This document shows, one piece after another, positions 1-5,118 of a stretch of 5,240 bases of DNA. Position 1 is the first letter of the stretch, and every line of letters starts with the position of its first letter. The notes beneath the pieces were generated by a model that worked only from the letters and a program-made list of their open reading frames with translations, had not been told where the DNA came from and did not search any database. The stretch is from Methylocystaceae bacterium (lineage in GTDB: Bacteria > Pseudomonadota > Alphaproteobacteria > Rhizobiales > Beijerinckiaceae), in the NCBI GenBank assembly GCA_003152255.1, contig PLZT01000456.1, positions 3,808 through 9,047 of the forward strand, read 5' to 3'. Made by a program: the position numbers and the translations under genes.

Positions 1-10
1 GCGCGGGCCG

Positions 11-421
11 TCAGTTGAACGGAACCTCGCGTGTTTTCTTGCGGCTCATGCGGTCCGATTCATATTGCAGATAGCGCATCTCCAACGGCTCCGGCGCTTC
101 CTTCGCGGAAGCGCGCAGGCAGAAGGACGGCTTTGGATGGAAGCCGCCGTCCGGCGCTTCGAAACAATCGGTGAATTGCGTTTCGCATTGAATTGAATCG
201 CTCAGCCGCGGCGTCGCGCGCACGGCGGCCGCGCGCGCCTTCTCGACGACCGCTTTGCATGTCGCGGCTTCGAAACCCCAACTCACGCACTCGGTTTGCG
301 TGGACATGATCTTGCCGTCGCCGCTACAGGCGGGCGCGCGACGCGTGGCGACGAACGCGGCCAAGCCCGCGGTCGCCAAGATCGCCGCGAATAGAAATTT
401 CTTTGACGGCATGCGGCTCAT
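11..421 (-). CDS. DUF1190-like (YgiB/YjfM-type) small exported protein
   Basis: A 136-residue protein of unknown function. Residues 2-8 are basic and residues 9-25 are hydrophobic, giving a signal peptide or N-terminal anchor, so the rest probably lies in the periplasm. The body has the cysteine layout I associate with DUF1190 (E. coli YgiB and YjfM): TEC at 43-45, C55, an alanine-rich helix, an A-T-P near 69-71, CETQF at 79-83 and C86. Two further cysteines lie at 32 and 101. C32 follows A-P-A, which is not a proper lipobox, so a lipoprotein is unlikely. The chosen ATG has GGAG about 11 bases upstream; the in-frame ATG at codon 4 is an alternative. In enterobacteria DUF1190 genes sit beside glutathionylspermidine-synthase-like ATP-grasp genes. 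Here the downstream neighbour is outside the window. Family assignment is by pattern only. Confidence 0.65.
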   Translation of the reverse strand: MSRMPSKKFLFAAILATAGLAAFVATRRAPACSGDGKIMSTQTECVSWGFEAATCKAVVEKARAAAVRATPRLSDSIQCETQFTDCFEAPDGGFHPKPSFCLRASAKEAPEPLEMRYLQYESDRMSRKKTREVPFN

Positions 422-556
422 TGACGCTTATTCTCCATTATGCCGAAACCACCGGGCGTGGGGCGCGCGAAGGATAATGCGTCGTCTCATGCAACGGCAA
501 GCGTAAACTGCACCGAAACCTTGTGGAGCCGAAGCGCAGCCCGCTTTTTGAGTCGC

Positions 557-583
557 TTGACAACGCACAGCCGTTACAATAAT
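557..583 (+). promoter_or_regulatory. Possible sigma-70-like promoter
   Basis: A perfect TTGACA at 557-562 is followed after 15 bases by AATAAT at 578-583, in a locally AT-rich patch (TTACAATAATT). The spacer is shorter than the usual 16-18 bases, so the match is imperfect. Transcription rightward from here would give the small membrane protein gene a leader of roughly 270 bases, or start a short RNA. Confidence 0.25.
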
Positions 584-704
584 TCCGTGAATAACTGCAG
601 ACCGGAACCGCAGACGTGAGCTGTGGAGTAATATGGTTCATTCCAAATAGGATCGGAGCCAAGGGCGAGTATGCAGGAGCGTTCCTGTCTCTTCGAGGGA
701 CGGC

Positions 705-725
705 CCGCGTCGGGCAGCGACGCGG
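705..725 (+). repeat. 8-bp GC-rich inverted repeat (hairpin)
   Basis: CCGCGTCG at 705-712 and CGACGCGG at 718-725 are perfect reverse complements around a 5-base loop. A competing smaller hairpin, GCCCG/CGGGC at 703-707 and 711-715, uses the left arm, so two mutually exclusive folds are possible. No T-run follows (GCGGGAACTTAAATT), so it does not look like an intrinsic terminator. It lies about 130 bases upstream of the small membrane protein gene. Confidence 0.4.
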
Positions 726-732
726 CGGGAAC

Positions 733-770
733 TTAAATTAATGCGATCCACTTAACCGCAGATCGTTAAG
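733..770. promoter_or_regulatory. Evenly spaced TTAA tetramers with a CTTAAC/GTTAAG inverted repeat
   Basis: TTAA occurs at 733, 738, 752 and 766. The last three are exactly 14 bases apart, each pair separated by 10 bases. The last two are part of an inverted repeat, CTTAAC (751-756) and GTTAAG (765-770). GATC occurs in both spacers (745-748 and 761-764). TTAA is scarce in GC-rich DNA, so four in 37 bases upstream of a gene suggests a protein-binding region or AT-rich promoter. CtrA, a common alphaproteobacterial regulator, binds TTAA-N7-TTAA; the spacing here is N10 (or one base between the first two), so it is not a standard CtrA box. The binding factor is unknown. Confidence 0.35.
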
Positions 771-844
771 ACGGGATGTCGCTCTTGAAGAGTGATGTGT
801 TGAAAATGTCGGCAACTGTCCAGGCCCGGCGCAAGGTGTGACTG

Positions 845-851
845 AAGGAGG
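845..851 (+). promoter_or_regulatory. Strong ribosome binding site (AAGGAGG)
   Basis: AAGGAGG lies 5 bases before the ATG at 857 and is close to a perfect anti-Shine-Dalgarno match. It is the best ribosome binding site in the window and the main reason for accepting the very short gene that follows. Confidence 0.75.
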
Positions 852-856
852 AAGTT

Positions 857-970
857 ATGGGCGCGATTCTCGAATTGACAAGCTACGCTGCGACCCCGGT
901 TGGCATGGTCGCCATCATCGTGTTGGGCGCGGCCGCCTATTTCGCCGCTCGTTGGGTTTTCTCCGACTGA
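857..970 (+). CDS. Small single-span membrane protein (37 aa)
   Basis: A 37-codon gene not matching any small protein I recognise. It begins MGAILELTSYAATPVG, followed by a hydrophobic segment at about residues 14-31 (valine, isoleucine, leucine, alanine, with Y28 and F29), and ends RWVFSD. One transmembrane helix is predicted. E6 before the helix and R32 after it suggest, by the positive-inside rule, an N-out/C-in orientation. Support for a real gene is a near-consensus AAGGAGG 5 bases before the ATG and a strong intrinsic terminator starting 25 bases after the TGA, so it appears to be its own transcription unit. Single-span proteins of this size often act as accessory subunits or regulators of larger membrane complexes; no partner is evident here. 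Confidence 0.72.
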   Translation: MGAILELTSYAATPVGMVAIIVLGAAAYFAARWVFSD

Positions 971-994
971 GCGACGCGACAAGCGTAATAATAC

Positions 995-1040
995 AAACGC
1001 GGCGGATCGGCGAAATGCTGGTCCGCCGCGTTTTCTTTTT
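995..1040 (+). terminator. Intrinsic terminator of the small membrane protein gene
   Basis: A perfect 12-bp stem, AAACGCGGCGGA at 995-1006 and TCCGCCGCGTTT at 1022-1033, encloses a 15-base loop. The right arm runs into a U-rich tract (TTTTCTTTTT, 1031-1040). This is a textbook rho-independent terminator for rightward transcription, located 25 bases past the stop codon of the 37-codon gene. The leftward reading has only a short T run (about three, CCGCGTTTGT), so it is probably one-directional. Confidence 0.88.
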
Positions 1041-1044
1041 GTGC

Positions 1045-1085
1045 GCGGCGCTCTTTTTTTTGAGCGGCGCTCTTGCGGCGCTCTT
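1045..1085 (+). repeat. Three copies of GCGGCGCTCTT
   Basis: The 11-mer GCGGCGCTCTT occurs exactly at 1045-1055, 1064-1074 and 1075-1085. The last two are directly adjacent and the first two are separated by eight bases that include a T run and TGA. The block starts just past the terminator's T tract. It may be a small slippage-derived expansion; no binding factor is known. Confidence 0.6.
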
Positions 1086-1187
1086 GGGCGAAGCATGTCG
1101 CGCTCGCGCTAAGGAGCCATGCCGGCGCCGCCCCTTTGGATGGGAGCGCTTTTCATCCGCGATAAATATCTATATGGTAATTTCTGG

Positions 1188-1208
1188 GTTCTAACCTCGG
1201 TTTAGAAC
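1188..1208. promoter_or_regulatory. Inverted repeat GTTCTAA-N7-TTAGAAC, possible operator
   Basis: GTTCTAA at 1188-1194 and TTAGAAC at 1202-1208 are perfect reverse complements with a 7-base spacer. Centres of the two arms lie 14 bases apart, roughly what a dimeric DNA-binding protein would need. It directly follows an AT-rich stretch (ATAAATATCTATATGG) and is about 120 bases upstream of the regulator's ATG, a plausible place for an operator, possibly autoregulatory. As RNA it would form only a modest stem without a T run, so terminator function is unlikely. Confidence 0.35.
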
Positions 1209-1328
1209 AACGAACCGCCAAAACGGGTGGGGACCGCCCGCTCCCCGCGCCGTCCAATCAATAGCCACGCCAAGTTTTTTCGGCGAGGGTAGTCGCGGGC
1301 CCGGCTCGGCCCAGCATTGGAGATCGCC

Positions 1329-2174
1329 ATGCCCCCCAACTCGTCGACCAGATCCGGAGATAATCATGCGGTCGCCGAGGCTGACGAGGCTCCCTCGCCT
1401 CGCGCGCAAGGCGATCGGCAGCCGCAAACGCGCGCCCAGGGCGCCGCCTTCGGCGCGAAGCCGCAGACCGCCAATGTCCCCGCGATCGACGTGGCGGTGT
1501 GCGACAAAAGCCCGTTGATCCTCGCTGGTCTCGACAAATTGCTGACCGACGACCGCCGCTTCAATCTGGTTCTCAAGGTGACCGACGGCGAGGAGTTTTT
1601 GGACGCGGCGCGCCAGCCTCGTTTCACTCTCGCGGTGATCGGCTGGCAGTTGCCGACGCTGCATGCGCGCGATGTCCTGCGCGCGCTGTCGCGGCAGGCC
1701 TCGGCGCCCAAGATCGTCGTCTACAGCGGCACCAACGATCCGGCCGCGCCGGCCGAGACGCTGCAACTGGGCGGAGCCGGCTTCGTCAGCAAGCGCGCGC
1801 CGCCGGAGCGCCTGCTCGACGTGCTGTCCGCCGTCGCGGCGGGCGACATGGTCTTTCCCTTTGTCGACATCCGCAAGATGCGCGCCGACCCGCTGGAGAA
1901 TCTGACGCTGCGGGAGCGCAGCCTGCTGTCGGCCCTCGGTTCGGGCCAGACCAATAATCAACTCGCCAAGGAATTCGGCGTGTCGATCAACACGATCAAA
2001 TTCCATCTGCGCAATTTGTTCGAAAAGCTCGAAGTGCGCAATCGCGCCCAGGCGATCGCGATGTTCCTCGAAATGAAGCATGGCGCATGGCCGCCGAGCG
2101 GCGGCCAAGGTCCCCGCGGCCTTGAAACATCGGGGTCGTCGCGAGGTCGAAAGCCGCAGGGTCGGCCAGACTGA
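1329..2174 (+). CDS. LuxR/NarL-family regulator with degenerate receiver domain
   Basis: A cytoplasmic DNA-binding regulator of 281 residues. Residues 1-50 are a polar, probably disordered tail. Residues 53-172 form a receiver-like domain: D59 fits the first acidic-pocket residue, but the second is K60, and the phospho-acceptor position is G105 (LAVIGWQLP, where family members read LLDxxMP). S133 and K155 of the active site remain. Residues 190-246 are a clear GerE/LuxR helix-turn-helix (LTLRERSLLSALGSGQTNNQ, then SINTIKFHLRNLFEKLEVRN). The last 30 residues are low-complexity. The ATG at 1329 is chosen because GGAG (1319-1322) sits 6 bases upstream; a TTG at 1317 would overlap that site. No sensor kinase gene is nearby. 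Classical phosphorylation control is unlikely; target genes are unknown. Confidence 0.9.
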   Translation: MPPNSSTRSGDNHAVAEADEAPSPRAQGDRQPQTRAQGAAFGAKPQTANVPAIDVAVCDKSPLILAGLDKLLTDDRRFNLVLKVTDGEEFLDAARQPRFTLAVIGWQLPTLHARDVLRALSRQASAPKIVVYSGTNDPAAPAETLQLGGAGFVSKRAPPERLLDVLSAVAAGDMVFPFVDIRKMRADPLENLTLRERSLLSALGSGQTNNQLAKEFGVSINTIKFHLRNLFEKLEVRNRAQAIAMFLEMKHGAWPPSGGQGPRGLETSGSSRGRKPQGRPD

Positions 2175-2194
2175 AATCATGTTTCGGGACGGCC

Positions 2195-2989
2195 TTAGGG
2201 CGCCGGAAACAACGCGTCCGTCTTCCCCGTCAGGCGATAGGCGATAAGGCCAAGCCATTCGTGCATGGCGTTTTCGACCATTGAGACGGCCGACCCGGTG
2301 TCGCCCGGAACGCCCGCGCGCCAAAACTCGCCGTTGGTGCGAAAATCGACGGGATAGGCGATCACGGGAAAGCCGACCTCGCGAAAAACGCCGACGGCGC
2401 GCGGCATGTGCATCGCCGAGGTGACGAGCAGCCAGCGCTCGCCCTCCCTTGGCTTCACCAGGTCGCGGGTGAACAGCGCGTTTTCGAAGGTGTTGCGGGA
2501 TCGGTCCTCGTAGACGACATCGCCCTGATCGAGCTCCACCGCCCGCCAAAACCGCCGCACGGCCCACGCCTCGGTCAGGGTCGAAGCGCGCAGGGAGGCC
2601 GAACCGCCGGTAAACACCAGCCGCGCCTTGGGATAGCGCCGCAGCAATTCGAGCGGCGCGGTCACCCGCTCGGCGGCTTGGTTGAAACTGGCGCGGCCGT
2701 ATTGGGCGCTGAGCGTCTCGTCGATCGAGCCGCCGAGCACGACGATCCCGTCCGGCGGGGCGGCGTCGTCCGGCAGCGCCGCGAATCGCGTTTCCAGCGG
2801 AACCGCCAGCATGTGCCCCACCGGCCCAAGGGCCATGAGCAGCAACAGCGCCGCGGCCAGGGTCGTCAGCCGCCGGCCCGCTTTGAAATGGCGCGTATAG
2901 GCGAGTCCTACCCCGAGCGCGAGGAGCGCCAGCGCCAAATGCGAGGGCGAGCCGATAAACTCAAAAATCTTCGATATGGTAAAGAACAT
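2195..2989 (-). CDS. ElyC/YdcF-type membrane protein (DUF218)
   Basis: A 264-residue inner-membrane protein. The N-terminus starts MFFTISKIFEFI, closely resembling the usual ElyC start, followed by two hydrophobic segments at about 13-31 and 41-62. The DUF218 domain spans about 79-250, with GIVVLGG (81-87), FTGGS (126-130), the acidic E161-x-x-S-x-N166-T-x-E169-N170 motif and TSAMHMPRA (190-198). E. coli ElyC is linked to peptidoglycan and envelope integrity, but the reaction is not established for this family and YdcF-type relatives differ, so I assign no symbol. The ribosome binding site is weak; the ATG lies inside the end of prmA (29-base overlap), suggesting translational coupling. It converges with the LuxR-type gene, with 20 bases between stop codons. 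Confidence 0.9.
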   Translation of the reverse strand: MFFTISKIFEFIGSPSHLALALLALGVGLAYTRHFKAGRRLTTLAAALLLLMALGPVGHMLAVPLETRFAALPDDAAPPDGIVVLGGSIDETLSAQYGRASFNQAAERVTAPLELLRRYPKARLVFTGGSASLRASTLTEAWAVRRFWRAVELDQGDVVYEDRSRNTFENALFTRDLVKPREGERWLLVTSAMHMPRAVGVFREVGFPVIAYPVDFRTNGEFWRAGVPGDTGSAVSMVENAMHEWLGLIAYRLTGKTDALFPAP

Positions 2990-3989
2990 GGGCTTTCGAT
3001 CTCGGCGCCCGCGCCGCCGTTGCGTGAACCGAATTCAACGGGCGCGGACCGCCGCCGCGCTTGAGCGTCAGGGTCGCCCAGCCGTCGATGTCGCGCCGCT
3101 CGCGCAGCGCATAGCCCTGCGCCCTGTAAGCGGCGAGAATCCCGGGCACGTCGCGCGCCAACAGCCCGGAGAGCACAAGTTCGGCCCCCGGCGCCGCCGT
3201 GCGGGCGAGGCTCGGCGCGAGCAGTCGCAAGGGCTTCGCCAAGATATTGGCGAAGATCAAATCGGCGCGCCCCTTGCGCAAGGCGCCATGGCGCAAACCC
3301 GTCGCGACCACCGGCCGCACCAGGGCGCCCACGCCATTCGCCCGCGCATTGGCGCCGGCGGTTTCGACGGCGATGGGGTCGATGTCGCCGCAGGCGACGG
3401 GGCGATGCAGCAGCTTCGCGCTGGCGATGGCCAGAACGCCCGTGCCCGTGCCGACATCGAGCACGCGGGCCGGGCGCCGGCGTTTCAGCACGCGGTCCAG
3501 CGCCAGCAGGCAGCCCAGGGTCGTGCCGTGATGGCCCGTGCCGAAAGCCAGCGCCGCCTCGATCTCGATGCCCACGTCATTGCCGCGCAACCTCTTTCGG
3601 TCATGCGAGCCATGCACCAGCACGCGCCCGGCGCGAACCGGCTTCAGCCCCGTCAGCGCGCTCGCGACCCAATCCCGCTGGGCGATTTGCGAAAACTCCG
3701 CGGCGCTGGCGGCTTCCGCGCCCGCGGCGGCCTCGATCAGCGCGCGCACGCCCGCCTCGTCCGGCGGCTCGCCGAAAAAGACCTCGACGGCCCAAAGGGC
3801 GTCCTTTAGGACGCCCGTCGCGGACGACGGGCTATGGCTCGTTCCGTCCGCCTCCTCGAAGGCGCAGGCCGCCGTTTCGGCGGGGTCGAATGTTTCGACA
3901 ATGACGTCCACGATGGCGCGCGCGCGCCGTTCGTCGCAGACGAGACGCAGCACATGGCTGGCGTTATTGGGGGGCAGACCTTCGAGCAT
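2961..3989 (-). CDS. prmA: Ribosomal protein L11 methyltransferase
   Basis: PrmA uses S-adenosylmethionine to methylate lysines and the N-terminus of ribosomal protein L11 in the cytoplasm. Visible family marks are AFGTGHHGTT (148-157), motif I VLDVGTGTGVLAIAS (176-190), the acidic DIDPIA (202-207), DLIFANILAKPL (243-254), LVLSGLL (271-277) and the terminal GWATLTLKR (303-311). At 342 residues it is longer than the roughly 290-310 usual for the family. Two places explain this: a polar stretch at about 47-64 in the N-terminal substrate-recognition domain, and about 30 extra residues after the GWATL motif that read into the start of the elyC-like gene. The start is the first ATG after an in-frame TAA 12 bases upstream; no clear Shine-Dalgarno is seen. 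It heads the two-gene minus-strand unit. Confidence 0.93.
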   Translation of the reverse strand: MLEGLPPNNASHVLRLVCDERRARAIVDVIVETFDPAETAACAFEEADGTSHSPSSATGVLKDALWAVEVFFGEPPDEAGVRALIEAAAGAEAASAAEFSQIAQRDWVASALTGLKPVRAGRVLVHGSHDRKRLRGNDVGIEIEAALAFGTGHHGTTLGCLLALDRVLKRRRPARVLDVGTGTGVLAIASAKLLHRPVACGDIDPIAVETAGANARANGVGALVRPVVATGLRHGALRKGRADLIFANILAKPLRLLAPSLARTAAPGAELVLSGLLARDVPGILAAYRAQGYALRERRDIDGWATLTLKRGGGPRPLNSVHATAARAPRSKAHVLYHIEDF

Positions 3990-4003
3990 GTCGGGCGATT
4001 AGC

Positions 4004-4021
4004 ACGCCGCGCCGGCGGCGT
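4004..4021. repeat. 7-bp perfect inverted repeat in the divergent gap
   Basis: ACGCCGC (4004-4010) and GCGGCGT (4015-4021) are perfect reverse complements around GCCG. It lies in the 107-base gap between prmA and the GTPase-like gene, 14 bases upstream of the prmA ATG. It could fold in the prmA leader close to the ribosome-binding region, which lacks a clear Shine-Dalgarno, or be an operator. GC-rich DNA yields such palindromes by chance fairly often. Confidence 0.35.
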
Positions 4022-4096
4022 CACCTTTCCCCCGGAGCGCCGGGCCTGTATCCTGGACCAAGGAAGCGCGACAAGCGCCGGGCAACATGGGGCCAG

Positions 4097-5062
4097 ATGA
4101 CAGAGAAGCTGACGATTTGTCTCGTGGGACCAAGGAAGGGAGGCAAATCGACCTTGCTCGCCTCGCTCGCCGATTGCGTCGCCCAACGCGCCTTCGGCTA
4201 TCCCCTCTCGCTACGCCCGACGTTGCAGGCGATCAGCCACGCGGAGGCGATGGCCGATGCGGCGGCGGCGTCGCAAAATATTTTCGAGGGGCCGAACGGC
4301 GATTACGAAAAGCTTCGGCGCGACTTCGTCGAGGGCGGCGTCGCCACGGACACGCTGGACACCTACGAATATTATTTCCGCCTCACGCTCAATGGCGCGG
4401 CGCCGCCGGCGGTGAGCGAGCGCGCGCCCTGGCTGCTCGAGATCGTCGACGCCGCCGGCGAAATCGCGGTGCCGCCCGAGGGCGCGCGGGTCGCCATATT
4501 GAACGATGTGAAGGATAAATTCGCCGGCCAGATGCTCGGCGCGCAGGCCATTGTTTTCGTGCTGCCGATGGTGCGGCTGGAGGACAGCGGCTGGATCGCG
4601 ACGCTCGCGCGCCTAATCGACCGTCTGGCGCAGAGCAAGGACAAGAAACTGCGGCGGCTCGTCGTCGCTTTCTCGCAATATGAGCGGCTGTTCATCGGCC
4701 TCGGGCCGAGCGCCTTCACCTATGCCTGCGATCCGGCGGTGGCGCTATACGTCGTGCGCAAATCCCTGCGCGCCGCCCCCTGGATGGACGCCCTGCGCGC
4801 GCTGGACCTCGCCGGCGTCTCGATACGTTTCACGGTGACGTCGGCCTATGGCTTCGTCAAGCGCTTCCAGAACCCCAACATCGACCCGCATCAACCCGGC
4901 GAACAGCGTTTCCGCCGCCCGGGCCTCGAAGGGGCGCGCGGCTATAGCGAATATTGGCGCCCATTCCTGACGGCGGAGCCGATTCTCTACGCGGCTCTCG
5001 ATCTCGACAGCGCCTTCACCTTCTCCTATCGCCAGATCGACGCCCGGCGCGAGGAGGGATGA
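4097..5062 (+). CDS. P-loop GTPase-like protein of unknown family
   Basis: A 321-residue, probably cytoplasmic nucleotide-binding protein. After a short strand (LTICLV) comes a Walker A motif, GPRKGGKST at 11-19, so K17 and S18 should contact phosphate and Mg. A second strand ends WLLEIVDAAGE (112-122), resembling the G3/Walker B DxxG motif of GTPases. Hydrophobic strands AIVFVLP (151-157) and RLVVAFSQYERLF (187-199) follow; the latter occupies the usual NKxD (G4) position but reads FSQYE, so base specificity is uncertain. TSAYGF at 248-253 fits a G5-like loop. There is no signal peptide or membrane span. The ATG at 4097 is the first in frame and has only a weak GGGG upstream; an ATG at 4087 is in another frame. 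It diverges from prmA and converges with greA. It recalls the poorly studied TRAFAC-type GTPases of bacterial GTPase-centred systems, but no effector or partner gene is visible, so role is unassigned. Confidence 0.85.
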   Translation: MTEKLTICLVGPRKGGKSTLLASLADCVAQRAFGYPLSLRPTLQAISHAEAMADAAAASQNIFEGPNGDYEKLRRDFVEGGVATDTLDTYEYYFRLTLNGAAPPAVSERAPWLLEIVDAAGEIAVPPEGARVAILNDVKDKFAGQMLGAQAIVFVLPMVRLEDSGWIATLARLIDRLAQSKDKKLRRLVVAFSQYERLFIGLGPSAFTYACDPAVALYVVRKSLRAAPWMDALRALDLAGVSIRFTVTSAYGFVKRFQNPNIDPHQPGEQRFRRPGLEGARGYSEYWRPFLTAEPILYAALDLDSAFTFSYRQIDARREEG

Positions 5063-5118
5063 GCGAAGCCGCGGGATCGGCGCTCGGCTCCTTGCCGGCG
5101 ACCGAACCAGCCTTCGCG

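Larger units (their letters stand above)
422..856. other. Intergenic region between divergent genes
   Basis: This 435-base stretch separates the DUF1190-like gene (leftward) from the small membrane protein gene (rightward). No reading frame here is convincing: the longest candidates have no homology I recognise and no good ribosome binding site. It is more AT-rich than its surroundings at 575-590 and 731-770. It holds a promoter-like element (557-583), a GC hairpin (705-725) and an ordered set of TTAA tetramers (733-769), described separately. It must carry promoters for both flanking genes and is long enough for a small RNA gene, but none can be shown from one sequence. Confidence 0.6.
971..1328. 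other. Intergenic region with terminator and regulator leader
   Basis: A 358-base gap between the small membrane protein gene and the LuxR-type regulator gene. It contains the terminator (995-1040), three copies of an 11-base repeat (1045-1085), an AT-rich stretch (1159-1186) that is the most likely place for the regulator's promoter, an inverted repeat (1188-1208) and a GC hairpin (GTGGGGA 1227-1233 with TCCCCGC 1242-1248, one G-U pair, 8-base loop). No clear -35/-10 pair was found. I see no convincing gene. Confidence 0.55.

Noticed and set aside
314..328. Lipobox at C32 of the DUF1190-like protein
   Set aside because: The residues before C32 are R-A-P-A, lacking the Leu/Val at -3 and the usual Ala/Ser at -2.
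438..662. 74-codon minus-strand frame in the left intergenic region
   Set aside because: No ribosome binding site, no domain, and an irregular composition unlike the neighbouring genes.
671..736. 21-codon frame beginning MQERSCLFEG
   Set aside because: The upstream AAGGGCGAG is only a partial ribosome binding site, and the frame covers the GC hairpin with no sign of selection for protein.
733..769. CtrA binding site
   Set aside because: CtrA boxes use TTAA-N7-TTAA. The spacings here are one base and ten bases, so the match fails.
1015..1194. Frame giving MLVRRVFFLCAALFFLSG, which looks like a secreted small protein
   Set aside because: Its ATG sits inside the terminator loop with no ribosome binding site, and the hydrophobic run comes from the terminator T tracts and the GCGGCGCTCTT repeats.
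2181..2210. Bidirectional terminator between the regulator and the elyC-like gene
   Set aside because: Only GTTTC/GAAAC pairs cleanly; the inner stem has mismatches and bulges and there is no T tract on either side.
1191..2567. 458-codon open frame on the minus strand
   Set aside because: It lies antisense to the LuxR-type regulator and overlaps the elyC-like gene in another frame. It is rich in arginine, alanine and glycine, as expected for a shadow of GC-rich coding DNA, with no recognisable domain.
2408..3809. Long plus-strand open frames opposite the elyC-like gene and prmA
   Set aside because: They are antisense to genes with unmistakable family motifs, and their products are low-complexity Arg/Gln/Ala/Gly sequences with no family resemblance.
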